Assembly (NCBI GenBank): GCA_964293585.1
Contig: CAXYYS010000016.1
Location: 1 to 46,590, forward strand
Length of the DNA: 46,590 nt
Reading direction: 5' to 3'
Source: JAKVKY01 sp964293585
GTDB taxonomy: Bacteria; Bacillota; Negativicutes; Acidaminococcales; Acidaminococcaceae
The position numbers and the translations under genes are program-made. The notes beneath the pieces were generated by a model that was not told where the DNA came from, ran no database searches, and saw only the letters and a program-made list of their open reading frames with translations. Shown one piece after another: positions 1 to 8,371 of the stretch; positions within the stretch are counted from its first letter, which is position 1, and every line of letters starts with the position of its first letter.

Positions 1-681
1 CCTTTAGAACGGGCCTGTCCCATTGACCTGGCCGGCCGTAACGTGCTGGAAACCGTCCAGATGAGTGTTAATCCGGAAGTTATTGAGACGCCTACGGTTA
101 GCGCGGTCGCCAAGAATGGTATTGAGCTGAAAGTTAAGGCCAGGGTTACCGTCCGTGCCAACATCGACCGTCTGGTAGGCGGTGCCGGTGAGGCTACCGT
201 TATCGCCAGGGTAGGCGAAGGTATCGTGACGAACGTAGGTTCTGCCGCCAGCCATACGGATGTGCTGGAGAACCCGGATTATATTTCCCGGACCGTCCTC
301 CAGAAAGGTTTGGATGCGGGCACGGCTTTTGAAATTTTGTCCATTGATATTGCCGACATCGACGTTGGAAGAAATATTGGCGCTTCCCTGTCTACGGACC
401 AGGCAGAAGCAGATAAACGTATCGCCCAGGCCAAGGCGGAACAGAGACGTGCCATGGCCGTGGCCAAGGAACAAGAAATGCGGGCCTATACCCAGGAGAT
501 GCAGGCCAAGGTGGTAGAAGCCCAGGCCAAGGTGCCGGCAGCTTTGGCAGAAGCGCTGGCTAATGGTCGTTTAGGTGTCATGGATTATTACCGCATGAAC
601 AATATCCTGGCGGATACGGATATGCGCAAATCAATTGCGGATACGGGAGCGAAGAGCGAACCCGCCAAGCCGGTAAAATAA
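1..681 (+). CDS. floA: Flotillin-like protein FloA, 3' part (5' end outside window)
   Basis: The reading frame is open from base 1 and ends with TAA at 679-681, so the N-terminus lies upstream of the window; 226 residues are visible of the roughly 330 usual for FloA. FloA proteins form membrane-associated oligomers that organise functional membrane microdomains. The visible part covers most of the SPFH/Band 7 domain (ERACPIDLAGRNVLE, then VKARVTVRANIDRLVGGAGE) and an Ala/Glu/Lys-rich coiled-coil stretch beginning near DQAEADKRIAQAKAEQRRA. It ends in a short charged tail with Lys-Pro-Val-Lys. No membrane segment is visible, as expected because the FloA hairpin anchor is N-terminal. A hypothetical gene with hexapeptide repeats and a polyphosphate enzyme follow on the same strand. 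The family call is firm; the partners are not established. Confidence 0.95.
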   Translation, partial: PLERACPIDLAGRNVLETVQMSVNPEVIETPTVSAVAKNGIELKVKARVTVRANIDRLVGGAGEATVIARVGEGIVTNVGSAASHTDVLENPDYISRTVLQKGLDAGTAFEILSIDIADIDVGRNIGASLSTDQAEADKRIAQAKAEQRRAMAVAKEQEMRAYTQEMQAKVVEAQAKVPAALAEALANGRLGVMDYYRMNNILADTDMRKSIADTGAKSEPAKPVK

Positions 682-765
682 AAGCAGTTGCGCCTGGAGC
701 AGAGCGTATCCCGGGCAGAATCATGGTGGCAGCTGTCCCATGGGCAGTTAGCAAAGGAAGCAGTC

Positions 766-1290
766 ATGCAGAGCAAGAATTATTTTCGGGCAGGACAGGA
801 AGCAGATTTTAAGATTCCGGACCTGTTTGTGAAACTGGATAAGCAGGAAAAACAGGAAACGCCCCGGCAGGTTCAGCCTGCCGCCGGAGGTACTATCGTG
901 GCCCAGGGCCGTGTCCCCAAGGCGGGACCGCCCGTGATCAAGGACGGGCGCACGGTGGGGGATGGACGTACGGTGAATGACGGACGTACCGTGAGGGATG
1001 CCGCCACGATTAAAGATGGCTGGACCATTAAGGACGGCCGGGTACGTACAGATAGTGAGACCAGAAAAATTTCCACGGCGCCCGTGTTCCAGGAAACGCA
1101 CCGGGCCCCGGAATTTTTAATTACGCCGGAGATAGAGCAGTCAAGGCGGCTTGCAGGTTCCTCCGACTACACACAGACCCGGCAGGAAACTTTCCTGGGC
1201 AGCCGGGAGGAGCTGGTACGTGCTTTCGTACTGGCGGAAGTCTTGGGCAAGCCCCGGGCGCTAAAGGGTTGGGAGGAGGAACGGTTCTGA
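766..1290 (+). CDS. Hypothetical protein with six hexapeptide repeats
   Basis: I do not recognise this 174-residue protein. The ATG at 766 is preceded by AAAGGAAG (753-760) at good spacing; an upstream TTG at 688 is in frame but has no comparable ribosome site. The protein is hydrophilic with no signal peptide or membrane segment. Residues 57-92 are six tandem hexapeptides of the form T-V/I-x-D-G-R. The C-terminal half has Glu/Arg-rich segments (for example SREELVRAFVLAEVLGKPRA) that could be helical. It sits between floA and a polyphosphate:AMP phosphotransferase, and its stop codon shares one base with the next start (TGATG at 1288-1292), so it is probably translated together with the latter. 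It could be an adaptor linked to FloA, but that is only context. Confidence 0.75.
   Translation: MQSKNYFRAGQEADFKIPDLFVKLDKQEKQETPRQVQPAAGGTIVAQGRVPKAGPPVIKDGRTVGDGRTVNDGRTVRDAATIKDGWTIKDGRVRTDSETRKISTAPVFQETHRAPEFLITPEIEQSRRLAGSSDYTQTRQETFLGSREELVRAFVLAEVLGKPRALKGWEEERF
934..1041 (+). repeat. Six tandem 18-bp coding repeats
   Basis: Six in-frame 18-base units encode VIKDGR, TVGDGR, TVNDGR, TVRDAA, TIKDGW and TIKDGR. Third codon positions differ between units (GGG/GGA/GGC, CGC/CGT/CGG), so the repetition is kept at protein level more than at DNA level. The period of six suggests a solenoid-like or extended repeat, which is inference. Confidence 0.85.
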
Positions 1291-2768
1291 TGTTAAAAAA
1301 TGTGGATTTAAGTAAAAAGTTGAGCAAGATTAAGTTGAAAAAGGTGCTGGACGATTCCCTGGGAGAAGAGCTGGGACAGATTCAGCGGGACTGCCGGGCA
1401 GCGGGACTGCCTGTGCTTATCGTCCTGGAGGGCTGGCGCCATTCCCGGCGCAGCGACATCCTGGGTGGTATGATGCAATATATGGATGCCCGTGGTTTCA
1501 GGGTTTACAGTTCCACCAAGCTGCCGATAGAAGTTAGGCAGCAGCCTTTCTTTACCAGTTTCTGGCAACAACTGCCTCAGCCGGGCGGGATGTCCATCTA
1601 TCGCCACAGCTGGTATCATATGCAGATCGCCGGTGAATTTATGGGCAGTGAGATTGGCATCCGTCCCTCCACTTTTGAACATATCAATGCTTTTGAAAAG
1701 CAGTTGACGGACGGTCATTACTGTATCCTGAAGTTTTTTATCCATCTGTCCAACAAGCAGCAGAAAGCTAACCAGAAAAAAGCAGCCAGGGCGCTGGGTA
1801 AGGCTTGGCATGAGATTACCACTATTTATTCCGAGGAAAAAGAATACAGCAAATATTTCAAACGCTATGACGAGATGCTGGAAGCTACCAACAAGGCTAA
1901 TGCTCCCTGGCATGTGGTCAGCGGCGAGGATCTGCAGGCGGCGCAGTTAGAAGTTTACCAGACCGTGGTGCAGGAACTGCGCAGGGCGTTGTATGCCTTT
2001 AAGGAAGAGAAAGCGAAGGATAAGCCTTCTACCGGCAAGAGTGAAACGGCAGAAAAATATGATCTGCTGTCCAAGGTTGACTTATCCAAGTCATTGAAGA
2101 AGGCTGAATATAAGGAAAAGTTGGAAAAATATCAGGAACGTCTGCGCATCCTGCAGACAGAGGCGGCAAATGCCGGACTTTCTGCCGTCATTGCTTTTGA
2201 AGGCTGGGATGCGGCCGGCAAGGGCGGCGCAATCAGACGTCTGACCGCAGCCATGGATCCTCTGGCTTATGCGGTGAACCCGGTTTCAGCGCCTAATGAG
2301 GTGGAAAAAGCTTTCCACTACATGTGGCGGTTCTGGATCCATGTGCCGCTTAAAGGCGAGATGGCCATCTTTGACCGTACCTGGTACGGCAGGGTCATGG
2401 TAGAACGGGTAGAGCATTTTACGCCGGATGTGGATTGGCAGAGGGCTTATGCCGAGATTAACGAGACGGAAGCCCAGTGGTTTGAAAACAAGATTGCGAT
2501 TGCCAAGTTCTGGCTGCAGATTGACAAGGACGAACAGGAACGGCGCTTTAAGCTCCGGGAGGAGAAACCGTCCAAGGTCTGGAAAATTACGGACGAAGAT
2601 TGGCGCAACCGGGCCAAGTGGCCGGAATACGAGGTAGCGGTGAACGAGATGCTGGCTAAGACCAGCACCAGTTACGCACCCTGGACCATCGTGGAAGGCA
2701 ATGATAAGCTCTATGCCCGCATCAAGATATTGAAGACCGTGGTAGAGATGCTGGAAAAACGTTTATAA
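1290..2768 (+). CDS. pap: Polyphosphate:AMP phosphotransferase (two-domain PPK2)
   Basis: This 492-residue enzyme of the PPK2 class II family is expected to transfer phosphate from polyphosphate to AMP, giving ADP in the cytoplasm. Two homologous PPK2 domains are visible. The C-terminal one (about residues 260-492) has the full P-loop GWDAAGKGG at 305-313 and the second motif FDRTWYGR. The N-terminal one (about 20-250) has the degenerate counterpart GWRHSRRSD at 48-56 and RHSWY in place of DRTWY, so catalysis most likely rests in the C-terminal domain. The start is ATG 1290 with GGGAGGAGG just upstream (1271-1279); a TTG at 1269 is in frame but overlaps that ribosome site. The start overlaps the stop of the preceding hypothetical gene by one base. 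Family assignment is firm; AMP specificity is inferred from the two-domain layout. Confidence 0.92.
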   Translation: MLKNVDLSKKLSKIKLKKVLDDSLGEELGQIQRDCRAAGLPVLIVLEGWRHSRRSDILGGMMQYMDARGFRVYSSTKLPIEVRQQPFFTSFWQQLPQPGGMSIYRHSWYHMQIAGEFMGSEIGIRPSTFEHINAFEKQLTDGHYCILKFFIHLSNKQQKANQKKAARALGKAWHEITTIYSEEKEYSKYFKRYDEMLEATNKANAPWHVVSGEDLQAAQLEVYQTVVQELRRALYAFKEEKAKDKPSTGKSETAEKYDLLSKVDLSKSLKKAEYKEKLEKYQERLRILQTEAANAGLSAVIAFEGWDAAGKGGAIRRLTAAMDPLAYAVNPVSAPNEVEKAFHYMWRFWIHVPLKGEMAIFDRTWYGRVMVERVEHFTPDVDWQRAYAEINETEAQWFENKIAIAKFWLQIDKDEQERRFKLREEKPSKVWKITDEDWRNRAKWPEYEVAVNEMLAKTSTSYAPWTIVEGNDKLYARIKILKTVVEMLEKRL

Positions 2769-2795
2769 ATCCTAAACGGCAGGTGAGGTAGCAAG

Positions 2796-4529
2796 TTGAG
2801 CTGGAATCTGGTGGCTGGTTTAAAAAAATTAGTGGCGCAGGAAACAGGTACGCGCATTTTTGCTCCGGGGCTAAGAACCCCGGTAGCTTTTTTGTATCCC
2901 AATACATATAACCTGGGCATGTCCAACCTGGGCCTGCATATCTTGTATCAGGTCCTGAACGGGACAGGCGTCTGGGGCTGCGAGCGTTTTTTCCTGCCGG
3001 GCAGGCATGAGCTGGCGGAATATACCCGTACCAGAACGCCGCTTTTATCCATGGAAACCCAGCGCGCTTTAGGGGAATTTCCCTATGTGTGCGTCATGAT
3101 GAGTTTTGAACTGGATTACACAAACTTTCTTACCATGCTGGAGCTGGGCCGTCTTTCCTTGCTGGCGGCTGAGCGTCAGGAACAGGAACCGCTGGTAATC
3201 ATGGGCGGACCATGTGCAACTTTTAACCCGGAACCTCTGGCGCCTTTCGTGGATATCTTTGTCCTGGGCGAAGGTGAGGAAACTCTTCCCCGGCTGTTGC
3301 AGGTTTTACAAAGCGGCAGGGAGAAGGGTTTATCCAGGGAAGAACGTCTGGTGGCAGCGGCGCAGCTTCCGGGAGTATACGTGCCGCGTTTCTATACCCC
3401 GGTTTATACGGAAACAGAAACGGGACCGGCTTGCAGCGGTATCCAGGTGGATACGCGCGTACCCCCAACGGTGAGCAGGCAGTGGGTCCGGGAGCTGGAC
3501 CGTTATCCGCATACTTCGGCAATCGTTACACAGCAGACAGAATTTGCCGGCATGTATATCGTGGAAGTAGCACGCGGTTGCGGCCGGCACTGTCGTTTTT
3601 GTATGGCCGGGTATTGTTTCCGCAAGCCGCGTAATCGCAACTTGCAGAACTTGTGGCAGGATATTGCTCAGCGTCCAGCTGCTGCTACCAAGGTAGGGCT
3701 TATGGGCGCTGCGGTTTCGGATTATCCGGACATGCATGAATTAACACAACGTTTATCCCGGGGCGGGATTCCGTTTTCGGTAGCTTCCCTGCGGGCAGAT
3801 ACTTTAGATTTGGACCTGGCGCAGGCTTTAGCTGCCAGCGGTCAGCGTACTATGACGATTGCTCCTGAGGCCGGCAGCATTAAAAGGCGGGCCGCTATCA
3901 ATAAGGGTATTGAGGCGGAGCATGTGTATGCAGCGGTGCGTTTAGCTGCTGCTGCCGGCATGGCGAATATTAAGTTATATTTTATGATTGGTCTGCCGGG
4001 TGAGGATGAGGATGATATCCGGGATATCACGACGATGGTGCATCAGGTCCGGCAGCTGATGGATCAGTGCGGGAATAAAGGCGAACTGGTCGTTTCCGTG
4101 AACGCCTTTGTACCCAAACCCTGGACGCCTTACCAATGGTCGGGTCTGGCGCCGCTGCCACTTTTAAAACAGCGTTTTGCTTTTTTGAACAGCAGTTTCA
4201 AAAAGGATTCCCGTATCAAGTTAATCACGGAGTCTTTAAAAGAAACGGAAATGCAGGCGCTTTTGTCTCGGGGCAACCGCCGGGTAGGCGAGGCCCTGGG
4301 CCGGGCTTTTCGGGAGCGTTTGCCTTTTAAAAAAGCTTTACAGGCGGCCGGTTTTGCTACAACGGTTTATGCTCACCGGCATCTGACACCGGGACAGGTA
4401 CTGCCCTGGAGCCATTTACAGATGGGCGTTACGGAAGATTATCTGCGCCGGGAACTTGCAGGTTCGGAGCAGGGCATGGCTACGCCCAGATGTTTTGAGG
4501 GCTGCCATCGCTGCGGTGTTTGTCAGTGA
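2796..4529 (+). CDS. Radical SAM protein of the TIGR03960-like type
   Basis: This is a 577-residue radical SAM enzyme. The N-terminal part (to about residue 190) resembles the B12-binding-like region of such proteins, with YPNTYNLGMSNLGLHILY and GGPCATFNPEPLAP. The radical SAM core carries C262, C266 and C269 (GCGRHCRFC, CX3CX2C) for the 4Fe-4S cluster. The last 15 residues contain CFEGCHRCGVC, four closely spaced cysteines that could hold another cluster or metal. The start is TTG 2796 behind AGGTGAGG (2781-2788). The substrate is unknown; family members of this kind are often followed by a DUF2344 protein, which is absent here. pgeF follows after only 9 bases, so the gene probably heads or belongs to the ylm cluster transcript. 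Confidence 0.85.
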   Translation: MSWNLVAGLKKLVAQETGTRIFAPGLRTPVAFLYPNTYNLGMSNLGLHILYQVLNGTGVWGCERFFLPGRHELAEYTRTRTPLLSMETQRALGEFPYVCVMMSFELDYTNFLTMLELGRLSLLAAERQEQEPLVIMGGPCATFNPEPLAPFVDIFVLGEGEETLPRLLQVLQSGREKGLSREERLVAAAQLPGVYVPRFYTPVYTETETGPACSGIQVDTRVPPTVSRQWVRELDRYPHTSAIVTQQTEFAGMYIVEVARGCGRHCRFCMAGYCFRKPRNRNLQNLWQDIAQRPAAATKVGLMGAAVSDYPDMHELTQRLSRGGIPFSVASLRADTLDLDLAQALAASGQRTMTIAPEAGSIKRRAAINKGIEAEHVYAAVRLAAAAGMANIKLYFMIGLPGEDEDDIRDITTMVHQVRQLMDQCGNKGELVVSVNAFVPKPWTPYQWSGLAPLPLLKQRFAFLNSSFKKDSRIKLITESLKETEMQALLSRGNRRVGEALGRAFRERLPFKKALQAAGFATTVYAHRHLTPGQVLPWSHLQMGVTEDYLRRELAGSEQGMATPRCFEGCHRCGVCQ

Positions 4530-4538
4530 GGCGTGGTT

Positions 4539-5357
4539 ATGCAGAAATTTAATTTACGTCAGAGAGAAAATATCTGGTGGGGTGAATTTGCCCATCTTAG
4601 TACAGCCGGTTTTATCAACGGTTGTTCTTGTCGTCTGCACGGTGACAGTAAAATCGTGCCCGGCAGTTTAAACCTGGCTTTGCATGTAGGCGATGACCGG
4701 GAAATGGTCCTGCGTAACCGGGACAAGTTTGCCCGGGCTCTGGGCGTGGATGCCGCCAGGTTTACCACCTGTGCCCAGGTGCATGGCAGCAGGGTGCAGC
4801 TGGTAGATGCAAGTTTAGTAGGCAGCGGTGCTACAGATTACGCGAAGACCATAACGGCTACGGATGCCCTGATCACCAGGCTGCCCAGTGTGCCACTGCT
4901 GCTGTTCTACGCTGATTGTGTACCAATCCTGCTGGCAGATCCGGTGAGGAAAGTTATCGGGGTGGCACATGCGGGCTGGCGGGGAACCGTCGCCGGGATT
5001 GCCGCGGCCACGGTAGCTAAGATGCAGGAGTGGTGCGGCTGTGCCCCCGGGGATATCCTGGCCGGCATCGGGCCTTCAATCGGCGGGTGTTGTTACGAGG
5101 TGGATGACGTTGTGCGTTCCCGGGCTTTGGCTTATCTAGAATTTTTTCAACCCCGGAGCGGCGGTAAATATCTGTTGAACCTGCAGGGCATTAACAGGCA
5201 ACAATTGTCCGCTGCCGGGCTGAAGGCGGACAACATCGTGGATGCCGGCGTTTGTACGGCGGACAATAAGGAACTATTTTTCTCGTACCGGCAGGAACAG
5301 GGACATACCGGCAGGATGGGGACCTGTTTATGCATTCCCTCCGGAAGCCGCCTGTAG
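4539..5357 (+). CDS. pgeF: Purine nucleoside phosphorylase / polyphenol oxidase family protein PgeF (YlmD)
   Basis: The 272-residue protein belongs to the DUF152/YfiH/LACC1 family. Members act on purine nucleosides; YfiH of E. coli is also implicated in peptidoglycan precursor editing. The family signature is clear: YADCVPILLAD, HAGWRGTVAG with the zinc-ligand-type His144, and GPSIGGCCYEV. The ATG at 4539 is chosen over the GTG at 4533 because TGAGG (4527-4531) lies 7 bases upstream. It is the first gene of the classical ylmD-ylmE-sepF-ylmH-divIVA arrangement that lies near the division genes of Firmicutes. A 79-base gap separates it from yggS. Confidence 0.93.
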   Translation: MQKFNLRQRENIWWGEFAHLSTAGFINGCSCRLHGDSKIVPGSLNLALHVGDDREMVLRNRDKFARALGVDAARFTTCAQVHGSRVQLVDASLVGSGATDYAKTITATDALITRLPSVPLLLFYADCVPILLADPVRKVIGVAHAGWRGTVAGIAAATVAKMQEWCGCAPGDILAGIGPSIGGCCYEVDDVVRSRALAYLEFFQPRSGGKYLLNLQGINRQQLSAAGLKADNIVDAGVCTADNKELFFSYRQEQGHTGRMGTCLCIPSGSRL

Positions 5358-5436
5358 TTGTCAGAGAGAAATTTAGGGTTAAAAAGAGGAATATGCCTGT
5401 GCATAGCGAAATATAACATTTTAGGGGGAATTTTTG

Positions 5437-6132
5437 ATGTTGGCAGAGAATTTACAACTAGTGCAACAAAATATCGCTCAGGCCCTGACCCATCGAAGTG
5501 AACCCAAGTGTACCGGCACAGAGGTGCTCCTGGTAGCTGTGACCAAGAATCATCCGGCTTCTGCCGTGACGGATATTTTGTCGCTGCAGGTAACTGATGT
5601 GGGTGAGAACCGGGTCCAGGAAGCCAGGGACAAGCAAAAATTACTGGGTCATCCCGGTAACTGGCATCTGATCGGACATTTGCAGACGAACAAGGCTAAG
5701 CAGGCGGTGGAACTATTTGACATCATTGAATCTGTGGACAGCGAACACCTGCTTTTGGCTCTGGATAAGGAAGCCGGCAAGCTGGGTAAACGGATAGATA
5801 TCCTGTTGCAGATTAATATCGCCGGCGAGACGCAGAAAACAGGGTTTGCACCCGCAGACTATGCAGCCATCCTGCCTAATCTGGATCTGTTTACTCACGT
5901 ACGTACCAGGGGCATCATGGTGATTGCGCCGCAGACCGACCAGGTGGAAAGTGTGCGGCCGGTTTTTCGAGAAGGTTACCGTTATTTTTGTGCCTTACAA
6001 AAAGAACGGCCCCAGATAGATTATCTTTCCATGGGCATGACTGAAGATTACCAGGTGGCTATCGAGGAAGGCGCTAATGTGGTTAGGATTGGCACCGCCT
6101 TGTTTGGACCGCGTGATTACAGTAAACACTAA
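5437..6132 (+). CDS. yggS: YggS family PLP homeostasis protein (YlmE)
   Basis: This 231-residue protein is a fold type III PLP-binding protein (YggS/PLPBP) that buffers pyridoxal phosphate and affects amino and keto acid pools. The PLP lysine is K37 in AVTKNHP. Other family motifs are GENRVQEARDK, WHLIGHLQTNKAKQ and the C-terminal LSMGMTEDYQVAIEEGA followed by VRIGTALFG. ATG 5437 is favoured over the adjacent TTG 5434 because the AGGGGG at 5423-5428 then has ideal spacing. It is followed 19 bases later by sepF. Confidence 0.95.
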   Translation: MLAENLQLVQQNIAQALTHRSEPKCTGTEVLLVAVTKNHPASAVTDILSLQVTDVGENRVQEARDKQKLLGHPGNWHLIGHLQTNKAKQAVELFDIIESVDSEHLLLALDKEAGKLGKRIDILLQINIAGETQKTGFAPADYAAILPNLDLFTHVRTRGIMVIAPQTDQVESVRPVFREGYRYFCALQKERPQIDYLSMGMTEDYQVAIEEGANVVRIGTALFGPRDYSKH

Positions 6133-6151
6133 GATAAAGGAGCGTGGCAAC

Positions 6152-6727
6152 ATGGGGAAAAGTAAAAAATTGCTGGAAAAAATCTCCGATACCCTGGGTT
6201 TATACGAAGAGGAAGAAGTAGTAACGGACGAGGAAACGGTGGAAGAAGAGACGGATGCGCCGAAACCTGCTGCCAGACCCGCGGCCTCCTTTCCCAGGTC
6301 CACTTCCCGGGCTGTGACCAGGGCGGCTGCCAAAGAGCCGGTGCCGGAAGCAGAGACGGAAACTAAGCCGAAAAAATCTTTGTTTTCCCGCAAGCGTGCG
6401 GAAAAGGATACGAAAAAAACGATTAATATGCCTTTAAGCAAAAAACAAATCAAGGTTGTGGTCATTGAGCCTACAGACTTTAATGATTCTCAAAAAGTGG
6501 CCGATTATCTGCGCAATAACCAGCCGGTCGTCGTGAACTTTGAGACCACGGACCGGACCACGAAGAAACGCATGACAGACTTTATCTATGGTACAATTTA
6601 TGCCTTAAACGGCAGCATCAAACAGATTGGTAATAATATCCTGGTGTGTGCGCCTAAGAATGTGGATATTGATGCGGACACCTCCCTGTATGGAGAAAAA
6701 GGCGGAACAAGTAAATGGAAAAAATAG
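6152..6727 (+). CDS. sepF: Cell division protein SepF (YlmF)
   Basis: SepF polymerises into arcs and helps anchor and align FtsZ at the septal membrane. The 191-residue protein has a short N-terminal amphipathic-type start (MGKSKKLLEKISDTLGL), an acidic then Lys/Arg-rich linker of about 80 residues, and a typical C-terminal SepF domain (about residues 105-185) with VVVIEPTDFNDSQKVADYL, NQPVVVNF, FIYGTIYALNG and QIGNNILVCAPKNVDI. ATG 6152 lies behind AAAGGAG (6136-6142). The linker is longer than in Bacillus SepF (about 150 residues in total). Its last 13 bases overlap the start of proC. Confidence 0.96.
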   Translation: MGKSKKLLEKISDTLGLYEEEEVVTDEETVEEETDAPKPAARPAASFPRSTSRAVTRAAAKEPVPEAETETKPKKSLFSRKRAEKDTKKTINMPLSKKQIKVVVIEPTDFNDSQKVADYLRNNQPVVVNFETTDRTTKKRMTDFIYGTIYALNGSIKQIGNNILVCAPKNVDIDADTSLYGEKGGTSKWKK

Positions 6728-7545
6728 CGAAACTGAACGGACGGCTGGCTTTTGTCGGCGGCGGCAACATGGCGGAAGCCATCATCAAGGGTATCCTGGC
6801 GGCAGGGCTTATCGCTCCCGGCAAGATCAGCGTCGGCGGCCACAGAGGTGACCGGTGCGCCTATCTGCACAAAACCTATGGCATCAATGCCACTGTGAAT
6901 AATAATGAGGCGGTCAAGGATGCCAGCATGGTCGTCCTGGCCATTAAGCCGCAAAAGGTGGAGGAAGCCCTGGATGAGACCCTGGTAGCTACGATGCCTA
7001 ATAAAGCTACGGTAGTTTCTATCATGGGCTCTGTGGATTTAAAGAAACTCCAGGAAATTTTCCCGGTGAACCCGCTGGTACGGGCGATGCCGAATACACC
7101 GCTGGCCGTAGGTGCCGGTATGACGGCCCTGGCGCCGGACAAGAAGGTCAGCGAATCTATGCTGGCTGAGGTTAAGGCCATGTTTGGCAGCTGCGGTGAG
7201 GTAGAGGTTGTGGCGGAAAGCGCCATGGAAGCTATCACAGCTGTTTCCGGTTGTGGTCCGGGATATGCGTTCGTCCTGATTGACGCCCTGGCTGATGCCG
7301 GTGTGGATGCCGGTTTGCCCAGAAAACTGGCGATTAAGCTGGCAGCACAGACTTTTGCCGGCAGCGGCAAGATGGTCATCGAGACCGGTAAACATCCGGC
7401 AGAACTGCGGGATATGGTGACCAGTCCCGGCGGAACGACTATCGCTGCGCTGCACGCCCTGGAAAATAAAGGTGTCCGCGGCGCCATGTATGATGCTGTA
7501 GCTGCTGTCCTGGCACGCAGTGCTGCTTTGAAGGGTAAGAAATAA
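6715..7545 (+). CDS. proC: Pyrroline-5-carboxylate reductase
   Basis: ProC reduces 1-pyrroline-5-carboxylate to proline with NAD(P)H, the last step of proline synthesis. The 276-residue protein shows the N-terminal Rossmann motif FVGGGNMAEAIIKG, then VRAMPNTPLAVGAGMT. The C-terminal dimerisation signature includes GCGPGYAFVLIDALADAGV and RDMVTSPGGTTIAAL. The ATG lies inside the end of sepF (13-base overlap), and its stop shares one base with ylmH (TAATG), so the three are translationally linked. In many Firmicutes a yggT (ylmG) membrane gene occupies this position; here proC sits in its place. Confidence 0.96.
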   Translation: MEKIAKLNGRLAFVGGGNMAEAIIKGILAAGLIAPGKISVGGHRGDRCAYLHKTYGINATVNNNEAVKDASMVVLAIKPQKVEEALDETLVATMPNKATVVSIMGSVDLKKLQEIFPVNPLVRAMPNTPLAVGAGMTALAPDKKVSESMLAEVKAMFGSCGEVEVVAESAMEAITAVSGCGPGYAFVLIDALADAGVDAGLPRKLAIKLAAQTFAGSGKMVIETGKHPAELRDMVTSPGGTTIAALHALENKGVRGAMYDAVAAVLARSAALKGKK

Positions 7546-8330
7546 TGGCAGACAGAGACAAGATTATCCGCTATTTTAGAGCCAGCGGGGACGAGGATCT
7601 TGCTTCCCATCTGGTGGACCTGGCGGAACATGCCCGGAAGACCGGACGGTATCAGGTCAGTGATTTCCTTGATCCTCACGGTCTGAACGTGGCGGAAATT
7701 GTGGCGGCAAACTTTGAGAATATCCATCTGGAGACTCAGGGCGGGTTTCCCGGCGCCGAAAGGCAACGGGCCGCATTTATTACAACGGATTTTCCGGGTA
7801 AGGTGGATTTTAATTTAACCGGTTTTCTGGTACAATGGGACCAGAGGTACTATCACCTGGGGCACCGGGATATCCTGGGAGCCTTTATGGGGATAGGCTG
7901 TAAGCGGGAAGTGCTGGGAGATATCGTTGTCCTGGAAAACGGGGCACAGTTTGTCTGCGAGCAGGCTCTGGGCAACTATATTACCGCTAACCTGACTACG
8001 GTAAGCGCTGCTGCTGTCACACTGACAGAGGTGCCGGTAACTGAACTTAAGGCTCGTGAGGAAAAGGTTAAGGTGATTAGCGCCACGGTGGCGGCTTTAA
8101 GGCTGGACGCTGTTGCGGCTGCCGGTTATGGTACTTCCCGTTCCCGGATGGCCGAAGAGATTAAGGGCCAGAACGTGAAGGTTAACTGGCAGGATGTTAA
8201 AAATGCCGCCCAGGCCGTTAAGGAAGGCGATGTACTTTCTTTTAGGGGCCGGGGCCGGGTGGAGATAGCCGAAGTCCGCGGTATGACTAAAAAAGGTCGG
8301 TTGAGTATTACGCTGAAGCGTTATTTATAA
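7545..8330 (+). CDS. ylmH: YlmH family RNA-binding protein (S4 domain)
   Basis: The 261-residue protein matches YlmH of the division-linked cluster. The N-terminal two thirds (to about 175) form the YlmH-specific region, including LVDLAEHARKTG and AFMGIGCKREVLGDI. The last 80 residues are an S4 RNA-binding domain (VAALRLDAVAAAGYGTSRS, then VNWQ...GDVLSFRGRGRVEI). Family members bind tRNA and ribosomes and have been linked to rescue of stalled 50S subunits. The ATG at 7545 overlaps the proC stop by one base; it has only a weak ribosome site (GGGTAAGA), so coupling to proC translation is likely. divIVA follows after 41 bases. Confidence 0.93.
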   Translation: MADRDKIIRYFRASGDEDLASHLVDLAEHARKTGRYQVSDFLDPHGLNVAEIVAANFENIHLETQGGFPGAERQRAAFITTDFPGKVDFNLTGFLVQWDQRYYHLGHRDILGAFMGIGCKREVLGDIVVLENGAQFVCEQALGNYITANLTTVSAAAVTLTEVPVTELKAREEKVKVISATVAALRLDAVAAAGYGTSRSRMAEEIKGQNVKVNWQDVKNAAQAVKEGDVLSFRGRGRVEIAEVRGMTKKGRLSITLKRYL

Positions 8331-8371
8331 TAATTCCCGCGCAGTTAAATTTTTAATAGGGGGTCGTAACT

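Noticed and set aside
934..1041. Tandem repeats considered as a CRISPR-like or transposon feature
   Set aside because: Units are 18 bases with no spacers, in frame within a coding region.
1308..1913. A 201-codon antisense frame in the PPK2 gene
   Set aside because: Shadow of the N-terminal PPK2 domain; no ribosome site or family.
6876..7766. A 296-codon open frame antisense to proC and ylmH
   Set aside because: proC and ylmH are unmistakable on the + strand; the antisense frame arises from codon bias and has no matching family.
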